From: Toxonevra muliebris
Lineage: Eukaryota > Arthropoda > Insecta > Diptera > Pallopteridae
NCBI GenBank assembly: GCA_963691655.1
Contig: OY829326.1
Coordinates: forward strand, 12,636,878 to 12,700,877
DNA: 64,000 bases
Direction: 5' to 3'
A model generated the notes under the pieces. That model was not told the origin of the DNA and ran no database searches. It saw only the letters and a program-made list of their open reading frames with translations. Of the stretch, positions 24,190 through 35,552 are shown piece by piece. A program made the position numbers and the translations under genes. Each line of letters begins with the position of its first letter. The first letter of the stretch is position 1.

Positions 24190-24599
24190 ATAATGACAGA
24201 ACTCAAACAATTTTGAACGAACGAAATACATCCATGAAACGTTTATTAACCACCTCGAAATGTCATCCCAAATAATATCGAATCGTCAAACACAATTTTG
24301 AAGAATTTTCATTGATTTTTGGATTTTCTACTGGGAAAGTAGGCTTAGACGTTAAATGAGAAGATTAAATGAAATTTCTTAAAATTTTTGGTACAACTGT
24401 TGATTGCAACTTAGAACTTCGCACATTCGAATAGTGTGTATAATTTTAAAACAACATGATTTTTTTTGCAGATTTTTATGTCAAATTTATGTAAACAATT
24501 CTCGGAATTTCGTTTTACCTATGTTTTAACGGCGTCCACTAAAAACATTAGGTTAGTTAGCTAGTGTCAGTGTTAAGATCTAACATTATGGTACATCTC

Positions 24600-24838
24600 A
24601 CTCATGTTGTGTGAGTTATATTTGTATACTACCACATACACCACAGTTTTATGACGGATGCGAACGGTGAAGTGAAAATTCTTTTTTATGCAATTTTTAC
24701 TCTTAAAGATTTGCCGTTGCCAAACAAGAATAGTGCTCTGTAAAAAAATTTTGAATTTTTGATTTTTGACTGTAAAGCATCAAACTCGGGCATCCTGCGT
24801 ATTAGTCCAGCATACTAGCCACTACATTACGGTGACCA
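24600..24838 (-). repeat. tRNA-derived SINE, copy A
   Basis: On the minus strand the head reads GTGGTCACCGTAATGTAGTG, then GCTAGTATGCTGGACTAATA and CCCGAGTTTGATGC, a decayed A-box/B-box pair. The body follows with an A/T-rich linker, then TTTGGCAACGGCAAATCTTT, AAGAGTAAAAATT and TTTTCACTTC. The same order recurs at 27.6, 35.5 and 63.3 kb, which defines a family. Confidence 0.65.
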
Positions 24839-24839
24839 C

Positions 24840-26740
24840 AAATCGGAACGAATGCCCATACTCTTCCAAAATATACATTGCTTTGACCATTGTGAATCTC
24901 TAAACTTATATAAATATGTATATTAAAGAATGTTATTTGCTTGTGGACAGAATATCATTTACCTTTAAATCATACAAACTTAAGTTGTATATATTTTTGT
25001 AAACTTTTTTTTGTTATTATTCTGTAATTGATTATAATTTACCATGACATAATGTCATTTTGATTGAGATAAAATACAGACCCCAAAATGGTGTATGCAT
25101 TTAAAATAATCTTCTTATTTTTCATTTATTTTTTCCACTGAGATTGTGCAAGTACGAGAGTACTCGCACACAACAGGTGGTCAATAAAAAAGTAGTTAAT
25201 AACACATTCCCAGTAGGGAACAAATAACTTGAATCTAGTTAGAAAATATTCTACTGATTCATTATAGCATCACCCAAGAACGACTTGGGAGTAACTAGAC
25301 GAAAAACTAAATCCAGTGACTCTTAATCCCATCCTGGGTATATACTGAATTGTTCAGCATCTTCTACATACACGTACACGATACAAACACATGTCATTGC
25401 AAGTGAGTGAGTGTTTTAAATTGATAGTCGAACATTAAGTTTAACGCATTTAGCGGTAATGACATTAAAGAATCACTACTACGAATGGTTTTATTTAAAT
25501 AGTATTAATATCAGAAGCTTTAGTATTTATTTGTGTGTGTATGCGCGCTTAAAATGCTCGAATTCGTTATGCTTTAAAAAATAAAGAATTATGTAAATTA
25601 TGGTGATTATTCATATTGAACTGACTGCATGAATGAATTAGCAGCAACAGCAGGAATGCATGAATAGGAATGAAACTTAGCTGCAACTATTTGAAAGGTA
25701 GAGAAATGTATATAGTCAGACTTCATAGTACATGTAGACATATAATGGCACCAATAAGTGCTATGAATGTCACTAGAGGATTTCAAATTGCTATTCAATG
25801 GCAAGAAAAGTCAGTTTCAATTTATAATACATTAAGCTCAAGCATAGAAAAGTGTATTATTCATTTCTCTAAAATACTCCAAGGTGCCACTTATTCACGC
25901 ATTCTTGCACTTTTCTAATATACTCTAAACTAGAGCAGAAACAACTAGAGCCCAAAAATATTAAATACGAGTTTTGAATTATTATGTCGATTTGAACTCT
26001 GTCTTAGTAACATTAGCTTACATATGTATATGCATATAAACATTTGTTGGTGTCATAATTTCATTGTACGCTGAATAGTCATCAACAACAGCACATGACA
26101 TTATTAACAATATCTATTGCATTTTAAATCAAGGTACGGGTATAACTAATGATTTCATAGATTCTGACACGTACTTCACATCAAGCGCAACAATCTAGAT
26201 TCTTGTATGTTTATTGTGCTCTCTGAAGAAAGAACTCCACTTTTATGTTAGTCCGAAACTTGTTTGTTTGTTTGTTTGTTTGATTGTTTCTTTCTTTCCT
26301 GTGTAATCTGTAATTGTGCATTCAACATTACTGATGGCAAAGCATCACACACATGGCATGGTATCTACTACATGTACTCGTATGTGTGCATTTTTACTTA
26401 TCGTATGACAAAGTAACATTGTTATTTTGTTACTTAGCAAATGCTTCTATTGTTGTCTTGAATCATTTGCAAAAGTAGTAAACTGAAAATATATATGCTT
26501 TAAATAAGACTTGGTCATTCCATGATAGTAGGTATGCTTAATTTTACAATATTTAGCTCTACAGTTTTTCTTAAAATTTAGTATGTGGTATTTTTTAGGA
26601 ATTCTGAACATTTTTCTTACTTAAGTTTTTAAAAATAAGAAACGATAATTTTTTATCTCCTTGTCCTTGGGATTTGGTGAAAAATTTCAATACTTTTTTA
26701 TACGGGTGTTAGGCAACCCAAAACATTCTCATCAAGTGTA
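24840..26740. other. Intergenic DNA without a supported gene
   Basis: AT-rich; a short (TTTG)n run lies near 26259-26282. No coding frame is supported. Confidence 0.4.
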
Positions 26741-26749
26741 CCGATAAGT

Positions 26750-27495
26750 GCGGACTAACTATCTATACCTAGAAACCCGAATTGGCTCTAAAAGGTACCG
26801 GGTTGAAGGTACAAAATCCTTTATAAAGGCTCCCTTTACAAGAGACGCAAGATATTTAGGTCTTATTTTAGATAAAAAGCTCAGCTAGAAGCATGATAAT
26901 TAAACGCCAGTGTATAAAGAAATAATAGTAATTGGGTTGTGCAGCCACACGTGGTTCATCGGCTAAATAGTTCTATAGTTAGACCTGGTGAACAAAGAAG
27001 TGCTTCACTCTGCATCACTGGTAAATTGTGAAGTAAAGTCGCCAAGGCGTTGAACACCATACTTCATCTCCTACTTCTGGATATTTATGGCAAGCAATAA
27101 GTAGTCGTCATTGCCCTGAGACTAAATTCTATTTCAATTCTAAAGTATTATAGATTCGTACCAAAAATAAATATTTATACACTTCTGCAACGAATATTCA
27201 ACGACAAATCCGACGCTCTTATTCCTGATATACAGTAACGAGGGAATTGAAGAGCGATTTCATTTCTACTTTAGGGCTCTAAGCTGAATTGCAGAATTAG
27301 CACCGGTGTTTTGTGCTAGTGTAATGTAAATAAAAATATATTTTATCTCTTATTTCAGGCAGAAGTTATCAGTTTTCCTCATTTCTAAAGTAGCTTTTGA
27401 TTGACAAGCATTTCTTTACTTGATTTCGGGTCTGGAGCAAAGACACATACCAGAAAACGAAATTGCAGATGAGTTAACCAGAAAGGCTTTATTAC
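26750..27495 (+). pseudogene. LINE relic: post-RT region and RNase H fragment
   Basis: A plus-strand reading gives APFTRDARYLGLILDKKLS (near 26840-26890), then EQRSASLCITG-like and LNTILHLLLLDIYGKQ blocks, which follow the order of the region after the reverse transcriptase in R1/LOA-type LINEs. At 27435-27493 the reading THIPENEIADELTRKA matches the last RNase H motif (G-N-E-x-A-D-x-L-A-R). Stops and frame changes are frequent, so this is an old relic. The exact clade is inferred from motif order. It stops about 10 bp before the SINE copy at 27505. Confidence 0.7.
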
Positions 27496-27504
27496 TACTA
27501 GTAA

Positions 27505-27757
27505 TGGAAGAACAGCCCATGGAGGGCATGGTCTAAGCATTTTCGAATATGTTCATGTTTTTTTAGTTATATTTTTACACAGAATTCAAACGCGAAGTGA
27601 AAAGAAATTTTTACTCTTAGTGGTTTACCATTGCAAGCCAAGAGGCGGTAACCTTGTAGAAATATATAAAATGTTTAATTTTTGACCATGACGAGCATTG
27701 AACTCGGGTATACTGTGTAGCAGTTCAACAAACAAACCATTAAGCCACGATGACCAC
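27505..27757 (-). repeat. tRNA-derived SINE, copy B
   Basis: The minus-strand head begins GTGGTCATCGTGGCTTAATG and includes CCCGAGTTCAATGC. The body has GCTTGCAATGGTAAACCACT, AAGAGTAAAAATT, TTTTCACTTC, and ends GACCATGCCCTCCATGGGCT then GTTCTTCCAT. The 3' end matches copy C. Confidence 0.7.
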
Positions 27758-29533
27758 TAGGAAAGTCACACAGTTATTGAAGAATGAAGATGGTCGTTAG
27801 AAACTGTTTGCGAAAAATTAGTTGTGGCAAAACAGGAAGCTGTAACTGATTATTTTTGTAAATATCCAGGTCTAATTTAATGATTTCGCTTCTCTCACAT
27901 GGTATTACAATGTAAACATAAAATAAAACCATTAGTCTAAATTATGTATATGCAAGCTAGGTAAAGGCTTTCAAAAGTAAGACCACACCGGTCTACCACG
28001 TTGCATAAACACATTAGATAATATGTAGAGTGTCTGCAGCCAATAAACCAATCATACTTGCAGATACTTGCATATCGGTATATTTCACTTTAGGCCACCG
28101 CTATTTGATTTATTTAAGTGAATTCATCAATTTCAATGCGGTAAATGATGTATGCACCCCTGTGCAAATTTCATACTGCGGCTTCTTCTTCTTCTATTCA
28201 TATTTAATTTATATTGCCTAAGGCTTTTAAGATTTTATCTTAATTTTCTAAAGACTATGAATACTTCAATTGTATAAATATCCTCGTATATTTGTGTGTA
28301 CTTATATTAGCAACTATTATATCTCTTTCATTTAATTGTAATACTTCACTTCTTATCCTGTCTTTGATTTCTTGTACAAAGTATTCTAAAATTATGTGCT
28401 TTGTTACTAAATAAACTCTTCTGTTTTCCCCCCTCATTTTACTAAAAAAAAAACTCTTTCCGCTCATGATTTTCTGTTAGCAGTAGCATAAAATTCCAAC
28501 AACTAAAGCTAAAGTTGTCAAAGCGCGAAACTTTTCTTTTTAATTACTTTACATAAATTTAGCTTACAGAAGCTGTAGTAAATAGTAAAAGAAAGAAAAC
28601 AAAACTTGATCTTCCATTTAAGCGTGAATTCCAATGATGTCATTCCTTCTCGATTTTGTCGATGTCGACGTTGTCGGCATCGGTGGAAATTCGTTAACTG
28701 TTGGCATCTTTCAAACAATTTTGTAATTACTTTGACCTCAGTTGTGATTATAAGGTAAAAATTCTCAACGAAATAGTCGTAAACGTAGTAGTAAATGGTA
28801 GAAGAAGAACTTTACTGACTATTTAGCAAGTTATAGGAATTTTTAATTTTTATTTAGACAGGTACTAATGGAATTATGAGATTTGAGGCAAGTGATTTGT
28901 GTATTACATTACAATACGCAAAGAAAAGCTCAGTTAAATATTTAAAATGGTTTTGTGCAACAAACTAAGAAGAAAAAATAAACAGTTGCGGAAAATATGA
29001 AATTTAAACCTTATCGACTTTATCTCGTCCTGCTCTTAGATACAACCTCAAAAGTAAATGATATCGATAATGTGCAGAATATTTATCTGAGGTCTTTTTT
29101 AACACAGGAAAATATCACATCATTCAAATGAGTCTTTTAGTTTCAACTGAAATTGAAAAAAAAAACATTCATGTTTTTTAAAGTAATCAAATGTTTTACT
29201 TTGCAAAATAAATGGGAATTAGATGCATTTGAAACATGAAACTTATGAGATGCATGAGAATTTCTTTTTAGTTTGTAAAAAAACGCGACTGTCTGGGTTT
29301 GAAACTAGGCGATTGAAATATTTGTCTACATTTTCTGAAAATCTCAAGTTGAACGGTTTGGGTCTTGAGTATTGGATGCAAACAATTTAGGTTGAACATC
29401 GAACGGAGGTTGAAAATGGGCGCTGAAGTTCCACAACTGATTCAAGTTTCTGGTCACCCGAATTAGTTTTAGATTAGAAAAAAATTCATCACAAGTATTA
29501 ATACAAATTTTCTTTCTATATACAAATAAAAAT
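27758..29533. other. Intergenic DNA without a supported gene
   Basis: No gene, tRNA or mobile element recognised. Small frames at 28255-28718 lack family motifs. Confidence 0.4.
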
Positions 29534-29539
29534 TTTATT
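29534..29539 (-). terminator. Poly(A) signal of His-rich gene
   Basis: TTTATT on the plus strand is AATAAA on the minus strand, 46 nt past the stop codon of the His/Gly-rich gene. Confidence 0.6.
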
Positions 29540-29584
29540 CTCTCAGTGTACAATCAGAATTCAAATCATAATGATGTCTTTCTA

Positions 29585-30109
29585 TCATTCCCATTCATCA
29601 TCACCTTGTTCCTCATCTATAAACTCCTCCATATCTGGGTAGTCATCATCGTTTCGCGAAAAATGATTAAAAATCATATCGCCTTGATTGTGTCCATCAC
29701 AGCCATGCATATCCATATCATACATATTAATTTCACCATGCCTATGTCCATTTCCATGCCCACTATGCACATGGCCGCTATGCCCATGCCCATGGCCATT
29801 TCCATGACCATGTGTTTCATATCCACCATGTCCATAAGCACCACCCTTGCCACCATGCAACGAATAACCAAGTATTTTATAAATAGTTTGTTTTGTGCCA
29901 CCGCTGCTTCCACCGCTGTGTATGTGTGAGTAAACTGTATGCGTGTGATGATGCGTTTTAATCCTGAATGGTACGTGTATGATGAAACGTTTATGAACTC
30001 GCCGTCCTGCTGCGCATGTTGCCGGCAGCAGCAGTGTGATGGCTATTAAAATGATGCTGGTTAAGGCGATTGTTGAAGATGATTTCATTTGATACTGCAA
30101 TGAATGCAT
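29585..30109 (-). CDS. Small secreted His/Gly-rich protein with acidic tail
   Basis: The frame encodes 174 residues from the first ATG (30109, AAA before it, good fly context) or 167 from Met8 (30088). Met8 starts a standard signal peptide (MKSSSTIALTSIIL... ATCAA). A possible splice acceptor TTGCAG just before Met8 (exon from 30094) makes the shorter start plausible. After the leader come GRRVHKR, a possible dibasic processing site, then FIIHVPFRIKTHHHTHTVYSHIH, a Gly-rich patch, and a run of HG/GH repeats (about residues 93-125). The end is acidic (DDDYPDMEEFIDEE). The His clusters could bind Zn, Cu or Ni, or act in cuticle or eggshell, but this is inference. There is one likely complete coding exon and a poly(A) signal at 29534. 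No named homologue is recognised. Confidence 0.75.
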   Translation of the reverse strand: MHSLQYQMKSSSTIALTSIILIAITLLLPATCAAGRRVHKRFIIHVPFRIKTHHHTHTVYSHIHSGGSSGGTKQTIYKILGYSLHGGKGGAYGHGGYETHGHGNGHGHGHSGHVHSGHGNGHRHGEINMYDMDMHGCDGHNQGDMIFNHFSRNDDDYPDMEEFIDEEQGDDEWE

Positions 30110-31627
30110 TTTATTAATTTTTAATTCATTGCTTTCACGCTGATATTAACACATTTCTTCTTTCATTTCTTCATTTACATATTTAATATCCTTTTCATCA
30201 CTCACTTTAAGTAATTTCTGCATTATAATTAATGTATGTACGAGTAACTAGATTCACGGAAAGTATTTTCTTTTCACTTTATTACACTTTAAATGTTAGA
30301 TGTGAACTGATAACTAAATTTACATGTTTCCACCTTTTTATAAACAACATGATACAATTTTTCTTCATTGTTATTTTTCTCTATTTTTGTTATTGTTGTT
30401 ACTTCCCTCATAATATCTGTCGAGTGCCTGTCTGTCGATCGCATCACTGCCACAAAGGTATCTCAAAATTCACTCTTTACAATGTGGTATGATACAGTAC
30501 GATGGCAGGCTGCCTAGCCATTTACGCTCAAGTTCAGCGTCCGCTAAAGTCTAATTTTTCCAAGCAGTTTCGCTTAGGTTTTTAATTGCAACCATCACCA
30601 ACATCATTCACCATCTCATTCTTCTTTTTCTCCTTCATTCATTATTATCATCTTCTGCGGCAATCCAAATCTATCAAATTTCATGCTACTTATACTAATA
30701 TCATCTACAATATTTGCATATACCTACAAATAAAGCGAGCGCGTGCCTGTGCTGCGCCCTCTTTCGTTGGTAATTTGAGTTATTTTGTAATTACTGCTTT
30801 TACATTTCATATCATAATTTTCTCTACATACAATGTTTTTAATTGATTTTTTGTTTTTCATTCATTTTCGTTGGTGGCAGAAGTGATGAAGTGGTGGCAG
30901 TGGTGATGAAGTTGGCAATGTAATGATATTTTATCTTCTGGTTTCCGTTTTAATTTTTTGTTTGAAGGCATTTTGAATTGAGGATGGAAGTTGTAACTGT
31001 AAGAGGCGTGCATATTTTCATTTGTGTGCTTGCATCTTGGTCAATAGGAAATCGTTTACAAAATAACACTAAGCAGCAAAGACCGAAATTTATTCTACTC
31101 TAAATACTTTTTTTTGAATTAAAACAATTTTTTATATTTTTCACAAAGCCTGCCAAACTCAAAAGCCTCAATGGATCGCAAGAAAAACGTTTTGCGACTA
31201 TATAGACTTGCCTAAAATTTATCGATTAATTTTACATGTGATTGAAATCATTGATAGTATTAAAATCAGATGTGATTGAACTGATAGAAATCATTACTTA
31301 ATTAAGGAGCCGTAAGCTACAGAAATACACTAGTCAGCGGAAGAGAAAATGCACTGATTAGGAATATACGAACGTATGGGTAATCCTGATCCTGCTATTT
31401 TGAATTTTTGATTTTTAATATCAAATCCTAAAAATTGAGCTTAAAAATCTTTATATGCCAAAATTTGCCAAATTCGCAGCATTTTAATGTTTTTTTTTTT
31501 CAAAGGAAAAACGGTCCAATTCAACTATTTCATAAATTTCAGTCTCAGTCTGTTAATTGTAATCTCTTTCATTAATTTCAAAAAAGTTTGAACTCTAACT
31601 AGCTTATTCGTCGCGGCTTTACTATAA
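30110..31627. other. 5' flank of His-rich gene and intergenic DNA
   Basis: No further gene is supported. The last ~100 bp (31525-31625) reads on the minus strand as a Lys/Arg/Leu-rich frame abutting the LINE, which might be an inverted 5' piece of that LINE; see findings. Confidence 0.35.
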
Positions 31628-33319
31628 TGTACTGAAGCAAACTGTAAACAATTATATGAGAATAAACTAGATATAGCTAATAGCCTAAACAGATTTTTTG
31701 TAGATAGCATTGTAGATGTCAGTAGTAATAAAGAAAAAGTAAATGGAGTAGTTAGCACATCAGCTCAATCTAATACTAGTTTTTCTTTTAACCAAGTTAC
31801 AACGAGTGATATAGAAGATATATTTCATAAATTTAAAAATAAAAAAGGAGGGAAAAAGCTATTGTCGGAAGGGGTACTTAGGGACGCTATGTCGTATTGT
31901 GGTTATTTTTATGCCCAAATTATAAATGAAAGCTTAACTAAAGGTATTGTACCGAAGAAATGGAAATCCTCAATTATTGTCCCGGTAGAAAAAATTAAAA
32001 ATACTATAAAAGCTGAAGAATTAAGACCAATTAATACTTTGCCTTGTGACGAAAAGATACTTGAAACGGTAGTCAAAAATCAACTTTGTTCATATTTAGA
32101 AGATAATAAAGTAATAATACCACAACAGTCAGGATTTAGACGAAAGCATTCGTGTGAAACAGCATTGAATCTTATTATAGCCAGTTGGAAAGAAGATTTA
32201 AGTAATCAAAAATCCATTATAGCTGTGTTTATTGACTTAAAGAGAGCGTTTGAAACTATAGATCAGGACATATTACTACAAAAATTAGTTAAAATTGGCT
32301 TAAAGGGTACCGAACTGAAATGGTTCAGAAGTTTTATAAAGAACCGTAGACAACGCACATCAATTGTATCTTCGATATCTGAAGAAATTGGTGTTAAAAT
32401 TGGACTACCTCAAGGTTCAGTTTTGGCTCCAATTTTATTTAATATATACTTAAATGACATTGACTTAGTACTTAAATTTAGTGAAGTAAAACTGTTTTCT
32501 GACGATGCTCTATTAATGATAAGTGGAAAAAATTTTGACGAAATGAGGAACAGTTTACAATCGGACTTAGACGCTCTATATAAATGGTTATGTGCAAATA
32601 GATTAAAAATTAATATTGACAAAACCAAATAAATGACTATATCAAGAAATAAAAATATTATTGTTGTAAATCTTACAATAAATAGTATGGAAATTGAAAT
32701 GGTCGATAAAATAAAGTATCTGGGGATTCAAATCGATAATAAATTAAAGTTAAATGATCATGTCGACTACACTATTAGCAAAATATCGAAGAAAATCTGG
32801 TTCCTAAAAAGAACAAGTAAACTGTTAAGTAAACGCTATGAGATAATGATTTACAGATCAATAATAGAACCACATTTTATGTATTGTTCTACAATCTTTT
32901 TCATCATGAAAGATGCACAAATTGAAAAACTACAAAAAATGCAAAATAAAAGTATGAGATTTAAATTGAAGAAAAGCTATGACACACCCATTATAGAAAT
33001 GTTAAGTACTCTAAATTGGCTTAGTGTTAAACAACAGATTTTTTACCATACCATGAAATTTATTAATAACATTCAGTCGGGATATATGCCAGAATATCTA
33101 AGAACGAATTTAAAATTCAACAGAGATGTTCATAAGATAAATACAAGAAATAAAAATGATTTTAATTTGCCTTTATTTAAAACTGAGTCAGACAAAAACA
33201 GCCTTTTTCATAAAGGATTAAAATGTTATAATGAGATGCCTGAAGATGTAAAAAATTGTGATATAAAGTTGTTTAAGCAAAAATTGTATAATTATAGTAA
33301 AACCCTAGAAATGAGATAA
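31628..33319 (+). pseudogene. Reverse transcriptase frame with one stop codon
   Basis: The protein-coding part of the LINE above. The DD pair and the GLPQGS motif are intact, with Ser in place of the usual Ala before the DD. The only visible lesion is the TAA at 32630, immediately followed by an in-frame ATG. Without the N-terminal endonuclease the frame cannot support retrotransposition. Confidence 0.85.
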
Positions 33320-33444
33320 TTATAGATTCTTAATTTTAAGTTTTTTATTGTCATTTTTCTTTTTTTATAATTTAAAAATTAAATATATATAACTGCATTT
33401 GAATTAGGCTATAAGAGCCGTAATAAAAAAATAAATAAATAAAT
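31628..33444 (+). mobile_element. 5'-truncated non-LTR retrotransposon (Jockey/CR1-like)
   Basis: One frame runs from 31628 to 33319 with a single stop (TAA, 32630-32632), giving about 563 codons. Reverse transcriptase motifs appear in order: LRPINTLPCDEKILE; QSGFRRKHSCETALN; FIDLKRAFETIDQ (first Asp, 32234); GLPQGSVLAPILFNIYLNDI; FSDDALL (catalytic pair, 32501-32506); LKINIDKTK; and KYLGIQIDNKLKLNDH after the stop. The C-terminal domain continues to 33319, then about 100 bp of 3' UTR and a tail of AATA repeats to 33444. The endonuclease and ORF1 are absent, so the copy is 5' truncated. Its near-open frame suggests a relatively recent insertion compared with the other LINE relics here. The clade is inferred from motif wording. 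Confidence 0.88.
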
Positions 33445-35434
33445 GTTAGAAACGTAGTCAGTTCTACTACCAATGAGCCCTGATGACCTCCCAATTGTAA
33501 AGTTGCAAGTTCCGAGTAGAGGGAACATGAAGATTTTTTACATTTCTCGACAATTTGGGCACTCTCAGTGTCATGTAGAAAAATGTATATGATCTCATAA
33601 TATTCATCTTCAGGATACTTACGTCTTCTAAATTCATACGAGACAAACTTATCGCATAATAAAAAGGAAAAACAACTTACCTATAAGTTATAGCAAATTC
33701 TTTCATGTGACAGTTTCAGAGATGATGGAGTCATTCTTGCAAAAATTCCGTGACGTAAGGAAAACAAAATATCTTTCAATATTATTTGGCTGCTTTGTTA
33801 GAAGTTTCTTCGGCTTCTGTATTTTTATATTAAAAGTGCCGCCGCTACAATTTGTTAAACAACGAAATTTACGTTTATACTTTCATATAAGTTCTGCACA
33901 ATTGCGTATTCATATCAATGCCATGACACAATATCAACGCAATTTTTCCCAAAGAAATATTTTACTACATCTGTATACCTATACACATATTCACAGGATG
34001 ATGGGATTCCCAGCAGGAGAACTTTGAAACGCTGAAATGTGAAAAGAAATACTCCATGAAATACTTATCTGTCAATAGCTTCCTCTTCCTCTAAGTAAAA
34101 TACACGGCAATCTTCATTTTCATATTACTTACGCAGTGCAGACAGATTGCTTTCAAGCCAAGCTGGCAAGACAGTACTCCAAAAGGCTCATTTTCTCATT
34201 GGGATGGAAGGTGCACAAAGGCGCGTGTGTGTGAAGTTTTGTAGTTTTTTATGATTATGAGCAAAACGCCCAAAAGCAGCTATAGAAAAGAACAAAATGA
34301 AAAACAAAATATATCGAAATGAAAAAGGAAAACTCATTTCTAGAAAATTGTTCTTGTTGCTGTTGTTTGTTGCCTTTTACTCGAAATGATTTTATGCGAG
34401 ATTAAACAAGTTCAAACGCAGCGTTTTTGTTTATTTTACGACATGAAAAACTGTTTTGCAGTTAATGTGAAAATTCTTACAATTTTCAGCAAAAAAAAAA
34501 AAAAAGACAAAAAGCGTGAAATATAAAAGAAGGTACCTACCTTTCTTCCCCTGCCATTGCTCCAAACTACTCATACTCGTGCATAAATAGAGATTTGTGG
34601 GTACACTATGAAAGACTCGTACACACTGTGCCTGCCATTTCTGCCACATTTCGATATGAAGGCGTGAAATTTGCTGTTATTTTAATATGCAAGTTAAGTT
34701 ATACGTTTGCCTGTTTGCCTTAAGGGTGTGCAAAATGAAATGGTTTCTTGCTTTTCGTACTTTCGCACTCTCGCGGTAGAAGTGGAAAAGATAGATTTTT
34801 ATGATGGATCAGGCTGTTGCTCACACGCTAGTTGCTTTGCTCGCGCGCCTGCTTAAAGCTTTTTGTTTTTATTATTTCGCCAATAATAATGAAATCTTTA
34901 TGAATTATTAGAAAATGTTGTTGTTATTAATTTTAGCTCATAAATCATGAATATATTAAAATGTTTTTTTTTCTTCTTCTTCTTCTTTAGTCAAATTCAA
35001 TATTTATTTTTTTTTTTTTTTGGAAAATTGCCTTAATATTTATTTTAGATGCTATTTGTGATTTATACTTTATGTGAATACTTGTAGATTTGAGAAAATG
35101 TTTGAAACATCTGGAGGCATCATCATTCTGGTTTTCTGCTAAGTGGCTGTTAGTTTTTAAAGCAGTTTATTACTATTTCCTTATTCCTTTTTCTTTTCAG
35201 TATTTTATCATAGATCCTCAAACCTTCTTTTAGAGCAAATCCAACATGGTTTTTTGTTCTTATTATATTGAGTTTTAGCTTTTGCGTAGATGAGCCGCTA
35301 TAACCACTGCAGTTTCCTTTCTCTTTCCAGTCCATGTATCCATTACTGATATCAGGACAACAAAAGACGTAAGACAATTAAAGGACAATTTGATGTTAAA
35401 TCCATACGGCAGAATTGAAAATTTCTAGATTGTA
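33445..35434. other. Intergenic DNA without a supported gene
   Basis: AT-rich with T runs near 34490 and 34970-35020. A 75-codon minus frame at 35150-35377 has no recognised motif and is not called. Confidence 0.4.
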
Positions 35435-35552
35435 ATTTTTAGAGGTTTGCCATTAGCAGACGAGAAGTTAGTTTGACTGATCCAGTGATGGAATTGTAAG
35501 TGCAAACACCAGCTGTTCCTACACACTTCACAGTGATGACCACTTCCTAGCA
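35435..35552 (-). repeat. tRNA-derived SINE, copy D (decayed)
   Basis: The minus strand reads AGTGGTCATCACTGTGAAG at the head, and the body contains CTCGTCTGCTAATGGCAAAC then CTCTAAAAATTACA, matching the 'CTTG...TTGGCAA...CTCTAAGAGT' block of copies A-C. The B-box region is badly diverged, so this is the oldest copy. Confidence 0.45.

Noticed and set aside
29546..29929. Plus-strand frame rich in Met-Pro and His-Ile repeats
   Set aside because: It is the antisense shadow of the His/Gly repeats of the minus-strand gene.
35150..35377. Lys-rich minus-strand frame as a gene
   Set aside because: No motif and no supporting signals; the flanks are simple T-rich sequence.
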